DNA from: Paenibacillus sp.
GTDB taxonomy: Bacteria; Bacillota; Bacilli; Paenibacillales; NBRC-103111
NCBI GenBank assembly: GCA_031180825.1
Contig: JAPSLM010000004.1
Span: 1-64,000, forward strand
Reading direction: 5' to 3'
DNA: 64,000 nt
The position numbers and the translations under genes are program-made. The notes under the pieces were generated by a model. It saw only the letters and a list, made by a program, of their open reading frames with translations, did no database searches and was not told the origin of the DNA. Shown here in pieces: positions 1-8,456 of this stretch (the stretch's first letter is position 1; each line of letters starts with the position of its first letter).

Positions 1-68
1 AGTAGTATCCGCATTTTGAAAATCGTAATCAATTCCTCTGGAACAATACCCTGATATTTACAGGGCAA
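1..68 (-). CDS. possible partial small gene, cut by window start
   Basis: A TTG start at 68 preceded by AGGAG (78-82, nine-base spacing) opens a frame that stays open for 22 codons to the window edge. The peptide begins LPCKYQGIVPEELITIF and matches nothing I recognise. It lies in an AT-rich stretch unlike the rest of the window. The ribosome binding site is the only real support, so this is a weak call. Confidence 0.25.
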   Translation of the reverse strand, partial: MPCKYQGIVPEELITIFKMRIL

Positions 69-93
69 ATCTAATTTCTCCTAGAACGAAAGC

Positions 94-384
94 TTATATT
101 ATGGGCTTTCGAAATTCAGGATTATTTGTTATTGCCATTTCAATTCGAAATATTACTCCGTTCCTCTTGATGGTCTGCTGTTTTTCAAACCAGCCGGCAA
201 AATGTTTCAGGTCGCTTGCGTATTCTTTTGGATTCAAATCTTCATGAGTGGTAAGAACGTGAATGAAGTCCTGCTTTTCTTTAGCAACAATCTCTTTGCG
301 TAGATTACTGTTAAAATGTTGTTTGGAACAGAAGCAGTTCAAGAACTTACGAGTTCCGGAGCTGCTTATTTTATTGATCGTCAA
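94..384 (-). CDS. hypothetical protein, doubtful
   Basis: A 96-codon frame from a TTG start, AT-rich, with no clear ribosome binding site. The product is basic and has no motif I recognise. It sits just upstream of and co-directional with the partial frame at 1-68. A competing 41-codon frame on the plus strand (316-441) reads with protein-like composition (MLFGTEAVQELTSSGAAYF...). At most one of the two is real, and the area may be decayed remnants of a transferred gene. Confidence 0.2.
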   Translation of the reverse strand: MTINKISSSGTRKFLNCFCSKQHFNSNLRKEIVAKEKQDFIHVLTTHEDLNPKEYASDLKHFAGWFEKQQTIKRNGVIFRIEMAITNNPEFRKPII

Positions 385-594
385 AAATATAAACCAGAAA
401 ATTCAAAAGAACTCGCGATTTTGCAAAGGAAGTCAATATAACAAACGATTACTAGAGAAAACTAACAATAATTGATTGAATTTGACTATAAATGAGCAAA
501 AATGAACTTTGAATTTCATAGGATTTTCAAGGATATGGGAGTATTTTTGCATATACCGATTCTAATTGTGGATATCGGCGTGAAGGAGGGGCTA

Positions 595-696
595 ATGGGA
601 GCTGAGGGGGTCAGACCAAGGATGAGTCCTCATTGTTACCATGATACCCTTATAAAGAGCCTGAAAATTTGGAAAAGAAGAGGGGGATTGGTTTGA
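595..696 (+). CDS. possible 33-residue leader peptide before ehuB
   Basis: ATG at 595 follows a strong AAGGAGG-like site (583-590). The frame runs 33 codons and its TGA (694-696) overlaps the TTG start of ehuB (693-695), an arrangement typical of translational coupling. The product contains KRRGGLV at its C terminus and has no recognised family. The overlap and the ribosome binding site are visible; a leader role is inference. It could also be chance, since the ehuB ribosome binding site lies inside the frame. Confidence 0.25.
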   Translation: MGAEGVRPRMSPHCYHDTLIKSLKIWKRRGGLV

Positions 697-1601
697 AAAA
701 AGGGTTAGGAATCATCCTTTCGCTCCTGTTGGGTACAGTAACGGTCGCGGGATGCGGCAGCGACGGCTCACAACCGGCAGGCGGGGAAGCTCTGGCGGGA
801 GGGAATCAAAGCGTATCAGAGTCTACGCTGGAAAAGGCAAAAAAGCAGGGGTACATCACCGTCGGCTTTGCCAATGAAAAACCGTATGCTTATGCGACTC
901 CGGACGGAAAGCTGACCGGCGAGGCGGTAGAAGTGGCCAGAACCATACTGGCTAAGCTGGGGATTAAAGAGATGAACGGCGTATTAACGGAATTCGGATC
1001 GCTGATCCCTGGCTTGAAAGCTAAGCGTTTCGATGTGATTACTGCAGGAATGTTCGTAACTCCGGAGCGCGGTAAAGAGGTATTGTTCGCGAATCCGGAA
1101 TACAGTATCGGCGAGGCGATTGCCGTTAAAAAAGGAAACCCGAAGGGGCTTCATAGCTATAAGGATATTGCCGCCAAGAAGGACGTGAAGGTGGCTGTCA
1201 TGGTCGGCGCGATGGAAGAACAATATTTGATTAAATCGGGCGTCGCCAAAAATCAGATCGTAACGGTCCCCGACCAGCCCTCGGCCTTGTCGGCGCTGCA
1301 ATCCGATCGCGTGGATGTCGTCACGATGACCGGTCCTTCCCTGCAGGCTACCCTGGATTCCGCGAAAGACGACAAGATCGAGCGGGTGAAAGACTTCGAG
1401 CAGCCTGTCATCGACGGCAAAAGCGTCCGGGGCTACGGGGCGGCCGCCTTCCGGAAAGGCGATGACGAATTCGTGAAGGCCTACAATGAGGAGCTTGAAA
1501 AGCTGAAAGCTTCAGGCGAGCTCCTTAACATCTTGAAGCCGTTCGGTTTCACGGAGGCGGAGCTCCCCGGCAAAATGACCTCGGCTGAACTGACGAAATG
1601 A
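693..1601 (+). CDS. ehuB: ectoine/hydroxyectoine ABC transporter, substrate-binding lipoprotein
   Basis: Family 3 extracellular solute-binding protein, 302 residues. The TTG start at 693 is chosen because it sits seven bases after AGAGGGGG and opens directly on a lipoprotein signal peptide (MKKGLGIILSLLLG) with lipobox VAGC, so the mature protein would be anchored on the outer face of the membrane. The body starts with KAKKQGYITVGFANEKPYAY, typical of polar amino acid binders, followed by two alpha/beta lobes. It is first in an operon with two permeases, an ATPase and ectoine biosynthesis genes, which is the main reason for calling it EhuB rather than a generic amino acid binder. Binding-site residues for ectoine were not verified. 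Confidence 0.85.
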   Translation: MKKGLGIILSLLLGTVTVAGCGSDGSQPAGGEALAGGNQSVSESTLEKAKKQGYITVGFANEKPYAYATPDGKLTGEAVEVARTILAKLGIKEMNGVLTEFGSLIPGLKAKRFDVITAGMFVTPERGKEVLFANPEYSIGEAIAVKKGNPKGLHSYKDIAAKKDVKVAVMVGAMEEQYLIKSGVAKNQIVTVPDQPSALSALQSDRVDVVTMTGPSLQATLDSAKDDKIERVKDFEQPVIDGKSVRGYGAAAFRKGDDEFVKAYNEELEKLKASGELLNILKPFGFTEAELPGKMTSAELTK

Positions 1602-1626
1602 ACGACCAAGAAGGCGGTGAAGATTT

Positions 1627-2271
1627 TTGATTGAGCTGTTTCCGGCCTTGTGGCGGGGAACGGTCGTTACTATGGAGATTACCGTTCTTGCGACCGCTGC
1701 GGCTCTTCTGTTATCGATCGCAGCAGGCTTAGCCAGATTGTCTTCGTGCCGGACAGTCCGGTGGATTGCCGCAGTCTACGTAGAAACGTTTCGGGGGACC
1801 TCCCTGCTTGTCCAACTGTTCTGGCTATATTTCGCATTTCCGATGCTGCTGGATATTCGTATGTCCGCCATGACCGCAGCGGTGCTTGCCCTTGGCCTGA
1901 ATTACGGTGCGTACGGCTCGGAGATTGTGCGCAGCTCCATTCTTGCCGTGCCTCGGGGTCAGACCGAGGCGTCCATAGCTCTTAATATGACCCCTTGGCT
2001 GCGGATGCGTCGCATTATTGGCCCGCAGGCGCTTGCCATTGCGCTGCCGTCGTTCGGCAACCTCCAGATCGAGCTTCTGAAAGGGACTTCGCTGGTATCG
2101 CTTATTACGCTCGCCGAACTGACGTATCAAGGCATGATGCTGCGCTCGTATGACATGTCGCGCACAACCCTTATTCTGGGTATGATTCTGCTCATTTACT
2201 TTGTTTTGGCACAGCTTCTGACTAGCATCATCAGGCGGTTGGAACGGCGGCTTGCAGTTGGGAGGTCGTGA
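1627..2271 (+). CDS. ehuC: ectoine ABC transporter permease
   Basis: Inner-membrane permease of the His/Glu/Gln/Arg type, 214 residues with about five hydrophobic segments. TTG start at 1627 after AAGGCGGTG. The family signature with ETFRGTSLLVQLFWLYF lies near residues 50-66, and the EAA-type coupling loop near residues 115-145 contains PRGQTEASIALNMT...RRIIGPQA. It would pair with the next permease to form the translocation pore. It lies 25 bases after ehuB, and its end almost touches the next start. Substrate is inferred from context. Confidence 0.85.
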   Translation: MIELFPALWRGTVVTMEITVLATAAALLLSIAAGLARLSSCRTVRWIAAVYVETFRGTSLLVQLFWLYFAFPMLLDIRMSAMTAAVLALGLNYGAYGSEIVRSSILAVPRGQTEASIALNMTPWLRMRRIIGPQALAIALPSFGNLQIELLKGTSLVSLITLAELTYQGMMLRSYDMSRTTLILGMILLIYFVLAQLLTSIIRRLERRLAVGRS

Positions 2272-2273
2272 CA

Positions 2274-2927
2274 ATGAAATGGAGTTGGGATTATGCCTTG
2301 AGCGTGCTGCCGAAACTGCTGGAGGTCGTGCCGATAACGGTTGGGGCGGCCCTTTCCGGGTTTCTGTTGGCCGTGCTTTTCGCCTTGCCGATCACGTTGG
2401 GAAAACGGGCCAAGTCCAAAGCGATTGCCCAGACGGTTGCCTTCCTCGCGGAGTTCGTCCGCTCTACGCCGCTTTTGATCCAACTGTTGTTTATCTTCTA
2501 TGCTCTGCCGCTGTATGGAGTTTCCTTGTCGCCCTTTACCGCAGGCGTTCTGGGACTTGGCATTCATTATGCCGCTTACCTCGCCGAAGTGTACCGCGCC
2601 GGGATCGAAGCCGTACCGAAGGGTCAGTGGGAAGCGGCGAGAGCCTTGAATTTCAACCCGCGGCAAACCTGGTTTCGGCTTATCCTGCCGCAGGCGCTGC
2701 CGCCTGTGCTGCCCGTTATGGGCAATTATCTGACGGTGATGTTCAAAGAAACGCCGATTCTGTCTGCCATTACGCTAGTAGAGCTGCTGCAGACAGCCAA
2801 ATCGTTAGGCTCCGCTTCCTTTCGCTATATCGAATCATTTACCTTGGTCGGCGTATTGTTTCTGCTTATGAGCTGCGTTTCCACATGGGCTCTTCGTCGG
2901 TTGGAACTGCGTTTGGCGCGTAAATAA
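2274..2927 (+). CDS. ehuD: ectoine ABC transporter permease
   Basis: Second polar-amino-acid-type permease, 217 residues. ATG at 2274 lies eight bases after GGGAGG and is preferred over GTG at 2268, which would sit on the ribosome binding site. It contains EFVRSTPLLIQLLFIFYALP (around 60-80) and the coupling loop PKGQWEAARALNFNPRQTW. It is related to the preceding permease, as expected for a heterodimeric pore. It is read directly after ehuC. Confidence 0.85.
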   Translation: MKWSWDYALSVLPKLLEVVPITVGAALSGFLLAVLFALPITLGKRAKSKAIAQTVAFLAEFVRSTPLLIQLLFIFYALPLYGVSLSPFTAGVLGLGIHYAAYLAEVYRAGIEAVPKGQWEAARALNFNPRQTWFRLILPQALPPVLPVMGNYLTVMFKETPILSAITLVELLQTAKSLGSASFRYIESFTLVGVLFLLMSCVSTWALRRLELRLARK

Positions 2928-2960
2928 ACATTGCATGACGAATCGCGAAGGAGGTAGACG

Positions 2961-3779
2961 ATGAGCGTACAAGAAAGAAATCTACCCTTCAGGGGGGCGG
3001 AGGCCGCATCCGATCCGATCGTGAAGTACCGTGGCATTCGAAAGTCGTACGGAAATTTGGAAGTGCTCAAGGGGATCGATCTGGACTTGTATCCGGGAGA
3101 GAAGGTCGCTGTCATCGGACCCAGCGGTTCGGGGAAAACGACGCTGGCCCGAATTCTCATGACACTGGAGCATCCGACGGAAGGAACCATTGAGGTAGAC
3201 GGCGAGCATTTATGGCATCGTCAGGTTAGAGGCCGGCTCATCCGCGCGGATGAGAAGCACCTGCATCGGGTTCGCAGCTCGATAGGAATGGTGTTTCAGC
3301 ATTTTCATCTATTTCCCCACATGACGATTCTTCGGAATGTAACGGAAGCGCCCGTACATGTGCTGAAAATGCCGAAGGAACAAGCCGTTGCCGAAGCGCT
3401 GGGGCTTCTGGATAAGGTCGGACTTAAGGATAAAGCGGACGCCTATCCGGCCCGGTTGTCGGGAGGCCAAAAACAGCGCGCCGCCATTGCCAGAGCGTTA
3501 ATTATGAAGCCGAAGGTGATGCTGTTCGACGAGGTGACGTCCGCGCTGGACCCGGAGCTCGTAGGCGAAGTGCTGAAGGTTATTAAGGAGATTGCCGAGG
3601 ACGGTTCGATGACGATGCTGCTGATCACACACGAGATGGATTTTGCGCGCGAGGTGGCGGACCGCGTTATTTTTACCGATGGCGGGCTTATTGTCGAGGA
3701 AGGGCCCCCGGCCGACATCTTTGAACGTCCTCAAAGCGAGCGGCTGCAATCATTTTTGTCGCGCTTTCGCAGCCGCTAA
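2961..3779 (+). CDS. ehuA: ectoine ABC transporter ATP-binding protein
   Basis: ABC ATPase of 272 residues that energises the EhuBCD importer. Walker A is GPSGSGKTT, the Q-loop lies in [14 protein letters not shown], the signature is [15 protein letters not shown], Walker B is [14 protein letters not shown] and the switch histidine is in [10 protein letters not shown]. The set is complete, so it should be active. ATG follows AAGGAGG. The typical member is about 245 residues; this one has some 20 extra N-terminal residues and an insertion before the Q-loop (around [14 protein letters not shown]), both common in the family. Confidence 0.88.
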   Translation: MSVQERNLPFRGAEAASDPIVKYRGIRKSYGNLEVLKGIDLDLYPGEKVAVIGPSGSGKTTLARILMTLEHPTEGTIEVDGEHLWHRQVRGRLIRADEKHLHRVRSSIGMVFQHFHLFPHMTILRNVTEAPVHVLKMPKEQAVAEALGLLDKVGLKDKADAYPARLSGGQKQRAAIARALIMKPKVMLFDEVTSALDPELVGEVLKVIKEIAEDGSMTMLLITHEMDFAREVADRVIFTDGGLIVEEGPPADIFERPQSERLQSFLSRFRSR

Positions 3780-3798
3780 GAAAGGAGGGTTCTGCACG

Positions 3799-4335
3799 AT
3801 GAATCAGGCTCTGAAGCAAGAAAAGCTTGTTTACCGACACCCCACTACCGAAGATGCAGGCGCCGTTTGGCATCTGGTGAAGAACAGCGGCCGCTTGGAC
3901 CTGAACTCATCCTACCTTTATCTGCTCCTTTTTCGTTATTTTGCCGATACTTGTCTGATCGCCGAGCGGGGCGGGAAATTGCTTGGTTTCGTCACCTCGT
4001 TCGTACCGCCCGCCAACCATTCGTCGTTGTTCGTATGGCAGATCGCCGTCGCTCCGGCGGCCCGGGGGCAAGGAATTGCCACCAAGCTGCTGCAACGTTT
4101 GCCTGAGCTGCCCGCGGGGCGAACGGTCTCGCTAATGGAAGCGACGGTGTCCCCAAGCAATCATTCGTCGCGCCGGTTGTTCGAGGCTGTCGCGCGGGCA
4201 AGGGATACGACATGCGAGGTTGTCGAAGGCGGGTTTTCCGCATCGCAATTTCCCGAAGCAGGCCACGAAGACGAACTGCTTGTCCGAGTAGCGCTAAAAG
4301 CCGGAAACAACAGAAACCATTCGAAGGGGGATTAA
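3799..4335 (+). CDS. ectA: L-2,4-diaminobutyrate N4-acetyltransferase
   Basis: Second step of ectoine synthesis: acetyl-CoA plus diaminobutyrate gives N4-acetyl-diaminobutyrate. A GNAT fold of 178 residues with the EctA hallmarks SGRLDLNSSYLYLLLFRYF...TCLIAE (around 32-55), LFVWQIAVAPAARGQGIATKLL, which holds the acetyl-CoA pyrophosphate-binding RGQGIA, and MEATVSPSNHSSRRLFE. ATG at 3799 follows AAAGGAGGG and lies 19 bases after ehuA; the longer in-frame extension would overlap ehuA and has no ribosome binding site. The 3-base gap to ectB supports one transcript. Confidence 0.95.
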   Translation: MNQALKQEKLVYRHPTTEDAGAVWHLVKNSGRLDLNSSYLYLLLFRYFADTCLIAERGGKLLGFVTSFVPPANHSSLFVWQIAVAPAARGQGIATKLLQRLPELPAGRTVSLMEATVSPSNHSSRRLFEAVARARDTTCEVVEGGFSASQFPEAGHEDELLVRVALKAGNNRNHSKGD

Positions 4336-4338
4336 TCT

Positions 4339-5676
4339 ATGGGCGATAAAGAGCGGGGTGAAATACATAACAAGCTGTCGGTATTTGATCGGCTGGAATC
4401 CGAGGTAAGAAGCTATTGCCGGTCGTTCCCGGTCGTCTTTCGCAAAGCTGCGGGCTGCAGCTTGTGGGATACGGAGGGCAAACCATATCTGGATTTTTTT
4501 GCAGGGGCGGGGGCGTTAAATTACGGCCATAATAACAAGCGGTTCAAGGAGAAACTGGTTCGTTATATGATGGACGACGGGATTAGCCATAGCTTGGATA
4601 TGGCTACCGAAGCGAAGCAATACTTTCTGGAGCGCTTTGACAAGATCATTTTGCAGCCAAGGGAACTCGACTATAAACTGATGTTCCCCGGGCCGACGGG
4701 AACGAATGCGGTGGAAGCGGCGCTGAAAATCGCCCGCAAAGCAACGGGACGCACGAACGTCATCGGCTTCACGAATGCCTTTCATGGCATGACGCTTGGC
4801 TCTCTGGCCGTTACGGGGAATAAATTTAAGCGCCAGGGGGCAGGAGTTCCACTGCATCATGCGACGATTATGCCGTTTGACGGCTACTTGGGCGCAGATA
4901 CCGACACGATAGACTATTTCGAAAATTATTTGAAGGATAGCGGATCGGGCGTTTCGCTTCCTGCGGCGATCATTGTCGAAACCCTTCAAGGAGAGGGCGG
5001 ATTGAACGCGGCAAGCCGGGAATGGCTGCAAAGGCTGGAAACGTTGTGCCGGGAGTACGGCATTATTCTGATTGTCGACGATATTCAAATGGGTTGCGGG
5101 AGAACGGGACCGTTTTTCAGCTTCGAGCCTTTTGGCATTCGTCCGGACATTGTCTGCATGTCCAAATCGATCGGGGGCTTCGGGCTGCCGATGGCCTTGA
5201 CGCTGCTGAAGCCCGACCTTGACCTTTGGTCGCCGGGCGAGCATAACGGAACGTTCCGCGGCAATAATCTGGCTTTCGTTTGCGCGGCCGAAGCGCTTCG
5301 CTATTGGGAGAACGACGAGTTCGAGAAATCCGTTCTGGAAAAAGGCAAATTGCTTGAAGCCGGGTTGAATGCCTTGATCGAGCGCTTTCCGGACTTGAAG
5401 GGCGAGAGACGCGGGCGAGGACTCATGCAGGGCATTGCATTTCCGGTGGAAGGCATGGCCGGGGAGGTATGCGCGGCGGCATTCCGACGAGGGCTCATTA
5501 TGGAGACGTCCGGTACGGACAGCGAGGTCGCGAAAATCATGCCTCCGCTCGTCATCGATCACGATGCTCTCCAACGGGGGCTTGGCCTTCTGGGCGACAG
5601 CATCAAGGAAGTGGCGGAAGGCTGCACCCCGATCGAATTGGCGCAACCCGTAGTACAAGGAGGACAAAGAATATGA
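4339..5676 (+). CDS. ectB: diaminobutyrate-2-oxoglutarate transaminase
   Basis: First ectoine step: aspartate semialdehyde plus glutamate gives L-2,4-diaminobutyrate. Class III PLP aminotransferase of 445 residues, close to the usual 420-430. Visible motifs are [17 protein letters not shown], the phosphate-binding [16 protein letters not shown], the PLP-ring aspartate in [15 protein letters not shown] and the Schiff-base lysine in [16 protein letters not shown] follows AAGGGGG. The stop overlaps the next start as ATGA (5673-5676), suggesting translational coupling with the ectC-ectD fusion. Confidence 0.95.
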   Translation: MGDKERGEIHNKLSVFDRLESEVRSYCRSFPVVFRKAAGCSLWDTEGKPYLDFFAGAGALNYGHNNKRFKEKLVRYMMDDGISHSLDMATEAKQYFLERFDKIILQPRELDYKLMFPGPTGTNAVEAALKIARKATGRTNVIGFTNAFHGMTLGSLAVTGNKFKRQGAGVPLHHATIMPFDGYLGADTDTIDYFENYLKDSGSGVSLPAAIIVETLQGEGGLNAASREWLQRLETLCREYGIILIVDDIQMGCGRTGPFFSFEPFGIRPDIVCMSKSIGGFGLPMALTLLKPDLDLWSPGEHNGTFRGNNLAFVCAAEALRYWENDEFEKSVLEKGKLLEAGLNALIERFPDLKGERRGRGLMQGIAFPVEGMAGEVCAAAFRRGLIMETSGTDSEVAKIMPPLVIDHDALQRGLGLLGDSIKEVAEGCTPIELAQPVVQGGQRI

Positions 5677-6917
5677 TCGTTAGGCATTTGAACGATGTTA
5701 TCGGCACGGAACAGGACGTGGATACGGCGACTTGGGTCAGCAGACGGCTGCTGCTGCGCAAGGACGGCGTCGGCTTCTCGCTTCACGACACGACGATCAA
5801 GGCCGGGACAGAAACGGAAATGTGGTACCGCAATCATGTGGAGGCCGTATACTGCATATCGGGCGAAGGTGAAATCGAAGTATTGGACGAAAATAAGACG
5901 TATCCTGTGACACCGGGTACTTTGTACGTGCTGGACGGACACGAGAAGCACAAGCTGCGCGGCAAAACGGAACTGCGGGTGGTATGTGTCTTTAATCCCG
6001 CCTGCACCGGGAAGGAAGTTCACGACGAAAGCGGAGCTTATCCGCTTGGCGAGCCGGATGCTTATCCTTCCCGGATTAAGGCCGAGCCGCAAATTCTCGA
6101 ACGGGTCGATCCTGTGGTGTATAATAATTCGATCAACCAGTCGGTAATCCATGCGGATCAACTGCATACTTATGAACAAGACGGTTTTCTGTTCCTTGAC
6201 CAATTTTTCTCTGCAGACGAAGTGGGTACGATGCGTGCGGAATTAAAGCGGATTTGGCAGGAAGCGGGCAGCGACGGCAGACCGGAGGTTATTCGCGAGC
6301 CGGATAGCGAAGAGGTTCGCTCCGTATTCGCCGTCCATCGGGATAGCGAAGTGTTTCGCCGCTTTGCCATGCATGACCGGTTGCTTGCTGTCGTAAAGCA
6401 AATCCTCGGCAGCGAAGTCTATATCCACCAATCGCGCATCAACTTTAAGCCGGGATTTACGGGGAAAGACTTTTATTGGCATTCGGATTTCGAGACGTGG
6501 CATGTGGAGGACGGAATGCCGCGAATGCGGGCGCTAAGCTGCTCAATCGCGCTGGAAGATAACTATTTCTTCAATGGCCCGCTAATGCTCATCCCGGGCT
6601 CGCATCGGCATTTCGTCTCATGTGTCGGCCAGACTCCGGACAATCACTACAAGCAATCCTTGCGCAAGCAGCAGTACGGCGTACCGGATCATGACAGCAT
6701 GCGTTGGTTGACGGATCAGGGAGGCATTTCCGTTCCTGTGGGCAAAGCGGGTTCCGTGCTGTTGTTCGATTGCAATCTGATGCACGGTTCCAGCTCCAAT
6801 ATTTCACCGATGCCCCGCAGCAACGTGTTTCTTGTTTACAATAGTGTCGAGAACCGGCTCGTCGACCCGTTCTCCGGGAAGAAGCCCCGCCCGGAATTTA
6901 TTGCAGCACGAGGATAG
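5673..6917 (+). CDS. ectC-ectD: fused ectoine synthase and ectoine 5-hydroxylase (EctC-EctD)
   Basis: One uninterrupted frame of 414 residues carries two enzymes. Residues 1-128 are ectoine synthase, a cupin that cyclises N4-acetyl-diaminobutyrate: [37 protein letters not shown], and the family's metal ligands Glu57, Tyr85 and His93 are present. From about residue 129 (DAYPSR, the usual EctD N terminus) it is an Fe(II)/2-oxoglutarate hydroxylase converting ectoine to 5-hydroxyectoine: [20 protein letters not shown] gives His270 and Asp272, and LMHGSSSN gives His371. Almost no linker separates the halves. ATG at 5673 overlaps the ectB stop and follows AAGGAGG. EctC and EctD are normally separate genes of about 130 and 300 codons. 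Confidence 0.93.
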   Translation: MIVRHLNDVIGTEQDVDTATWVSRRLLLRKDGVGFSLHDTTIKAGTETEMWYRNHVEAVYCISGEGEIEVLDENKTYPVTPGTLYVLDGHEKHKLRGKTELRVVCVFNPACTGKEVHDESGAYPLGEPDAYPSRIKAEPQILERVDPVVYNNSINQSVIHADQLHTYEQDGFLFLDQFFSADEVGTMRAELKRIWQEAGSDGRPEVIREPDSEEVRSVFAVHRDSEVFRRFAMHDRLLAVVKQILGSEVYIHQSRINFKPGFTGKDFYWHSDFETWHVEDGMPRMRALSCSIALEDNYFFNGPLMLIPGSHRHFVSCVGQTPDNHYKQSLRKQQYGVPDHDSMRWLTDQGGISVPVGKAGSVLLFDCNLMHGSSSNISPMPRSNVFLVYNSVENRLVDPFSGKKPRPEFIAARG

Positions 6918-7039
6918 CTCCGGACGAAACCGGCCTTGCAAGCCGTGGGGAGAGGATGATGTAAAGTTTGTGAAGCCGCATGCCGGGCGCAGGAATAGAA
7001 CGTCCTGCACCCTGTCATGCGCGGAGGAAAATGGTATAG

Positions 7040-7195
7040 AAACATACGCTGAATCCTGCAGCGATGCGGGAGCGGGGGAACCACAAAGGACGGTGCAACC
7101 GGCAACGAACAGGGGTGAATCTCGGTCTGACCGAGTAGGGCGACTCTCACGTCCGAATCCGACAGCTAACCTCGTAAGCGTCAAATCGAGAGGCA
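7040..7195 (+). promoter_or_regulatory. c-di-AMP riboswitch (ydaO/yuaA leader)
   Basis: The conserved core of the ydaO-type aptamer is readable in order: ACGCTGAATCCTGC, GGAGCGGGGGAACC-like block, CAGGGGTGAATC, a hairpin CTCGGTCTGACCGAG, GTAGGG, then GTCCGAATCCGACAGCTAACC followed by CTCGTAAGCG. Helix P1 closes perfectly between ACGCT (7046-7050) and AGCGT (7177-7181). In this family ligand binding normally favours termination. A terminator follows at 7236-7275 and a gene at 7300, so it should repress that gene when c-di-AMP is high. Outer boundaries are approximate. Confidence 0.93.
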
Positions 7196-7235
7196 ACAAA
7201 CCGTATAATGGGACCAGTGAATTACGCTGTGTAGG

Positions 7236-7275
7236 GAAGCTGAGAGAAGGGTGCCTTTTCATGGAGCTTCTTTTT
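7236..7275 (+). terminator. riboswitch expression-platform terminator
   Basis: GAAGCT (7236-7241) pairs with AGCTTC (7265-7270), an inner AAGG/CCTT may add pairing, and five T residues follow. It lies between the c-di-AMP aptamer and the ribosome binding site of the 7300 gene, as expected for transcription attenuation. Confidence 0.75.
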
Positions 7276-7299
7276 GTTGTCTCCGGAGGGAGGGAAAAT

Positions 7300-7752
7300 A
7301 TGAATGCAGTGCAAGGAAGCGTGCGCGCTTCGGATGAGTACATCCTGGTATCTGCTCCGAATCAATTGGGGATTCAATTTATCAGGCAAATGAGAGAAAG
7401 AGGCATTCCGTATTATGCCGTTGTGAACAATCATTACGGAAAAAAAAGACTGGAAGCGATGGGGATCAGCAAAATCATATCGGTGAACACATCGGATGAA
7501 CGGACATGGCTTGCTCCGGAATTTCCAGTTCGAAAAGTTTTATTGTTCGAAGACAGCTTCACGCTGACATGCCGCTATATTATGATGTGCAGCGCTTGGA
7601 AGGCGGAACGGATTTATGTCGTGACGAAGCGGGAATTTACCAAGAAAACATATAGAGCGCTTGGGGCGAAACGGGTCATCTTCATCAACAATAATGATAT
7701 TTCTTTTTTAGAGTCTTACATAACGTGCGTTCTTAAGAATGAACAGTTGTAA
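7300..7752 (+). CDS. uncharacterised protein under c-di-AMP riboswitch control
   Basis: 150 residues. ATG at 7300 follows GGAGGGAGG; a longer frame reads through the riboswitch and is not real. The product starts with alternating beta/alpha segments (YILVSAPNQLGIQFIRQMRERGIPY and VVNNHYGKKRLEAMGISKIISVN), which suggests a small Rossmann-like domain, but the classic GxGxxG is absent. No signal peptide or membrane segment is seen. I do not recognise the family. The c-di-AMP control and the ectoine operon next door suggest a role in osmotic or envelope homeostasis; that is inference. It is monocistronic, with a terminator at 7796-7834. Confidence 0.8.
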   Translation: MNAVQGSVRASDEYILVSAPNQLGIQFIRQMRERGIPYYAVVNNHYGKKRLEAMGISKIISVNTSDERTWLAPEFPVRKVLLFEDSFTLTCRYIMMCSAWKAERIYVVTKREFTKKTYRALGAKRVIFINNNDISFLESYITCVLKNEQL

Positions 7753-7795
7753 TCACGGTACCAAGGATGGATTGAAGGATTTCGCTTGCAGAAGA

Positions 7796-7834
7796 GCATC
7801 AGATTCCTGATTGAAGGTAATCTGGTGCCCTTTT
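7796..7834 (+). terminator. Rho-independent terminator
   Basis: GCATCAGATT (7796-7805) pairs with AATCTGGTGC (7819-7828), followed by CCTTTT and, a little later, a six-T run. It ends the riboswitch-controlled gene and faces the convergent flavoprotein gene. Confidence 0.8.
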
Positions 7835-7835
7835 A

Positions 7836-8456
7836 CTACTCTTTTTTATGCAAGGGACAGTACTTGTTCATTAATTCAATCGTTACTTCATCTTCGGCTC
7901 TTCCTCTTTCATCAAGCCCCCCAATAACTTTATCGCGGCGCTGCCCCTTTAGGTTTTGTCCAAACTTAAATTTGGCAGTTATTTCTTCAACCGAGATTCT
8001 TACGATTGAAACCGCCTTTAACTCTCCTTGATATTTCGGGTCTTCCGGAGTAATTGGAGCATAGCCCCCTTCAGGTTGAAGTTTTTCCATTAGGCCGCTT
8101 AGTACAATTGATTTTTCATGTAGGTCCTCGACAGGCTCAGCGAGTCCTCTAATATGAACAGATTTATAAAAAGCTGTTGCGGGGCAAGCTTGCCGAGCGT
8201 CGGTGAAATAAGAAGGGATAATGGCAAACTCTTTAGCAACCGCGAAAGTCACTTTTTGTGAAGCCACGATCTCATCCATTTTGGCGCCTCTCTTTGAACC
8301 ATGGAAGTAAATGTGCCCATTCTGATACGTGTAGTTTAAAGGAGTAATACGCGGCCATCCGTTCTTGTCCAAGGTTCCCAGATAACCAAACGACATCTCA
8401 TTTAAAAAATTTTCAATTTCCTGTTGCTCTTGAATAGAAAATTCGGCTCTTCTCAT
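7836..8456 (-). CDS. pyridoxamine 5'-phosphate oxidase-like FMN-binding protein
   Basis: 206 residues with the split-barrel flavin-binding fold typical of PNPOx-like/Nim-type proteins: EIENFLNEMSFGYLGTLDKNGWPRITPLNYTYQNGHIYFHGSKRGAKMDEI near the N terminus, followed by VTFAVAKEFAIIPSYFTD. It probably binds FMN or another cofactor and acts as a soluble oxidoreductase; the substrate cannot be told. ATG at 8456 follows GGAAGGGG. It is more AT-rich than its neighbours, so it may have a different history. Family level is reliable, function is not. Confidence 0.85.
   Translation of the reverse strand: MRRAEFSIQEQQEIENFLNEMSFGYLGTLDKNGWPRITPLNYTYQNGHIYFHGSKRGAKMDEIVASQKVTFAVAKEFAIIPSYFTDARQACPATAFYKSVHIRGLAEPVEDLHEKSIVLSGLMEKLQPEGGYAPITPEDPKYQGELKAVSIVRISVEEITAKFKFGQNLKGQRRDKVIGGLDERGRAEDEVTIELMNKYCPLHKKE

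Larger units (their letters stand above)
1..692. other. AT-rich, low-coding stretch before the ectoine operon
   Basis: Base composition is clearly more AT-rich than in the remaining window and no convincing gene is present. It must hold the promoter of the ectoine operon, but I could not pick a confident -35/-10 pair. Weak frames lie at 1-68 (-), 94-384 (-), 316-441 (+) and 595-696 (+). This may be the edge of a transferred or decayed segment. Confidence 0.4.

Noticed and set aside
4516-5667. 383-codon minus-strand frame opposite ectB
   Set aside because: It lies wholly within a clearly recognised aminotransferase gene and has no ribosome binding site or family similarity; shadow frame.
6832-7299. 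N-terminal extension of the 7300 gene through the riboswitch
   Set aside because: The extension would overlap the end of ectC-ectD and translate the highly structured c-di-AMP aptamer; ATG 7300 has GGAGGGAGG in front.
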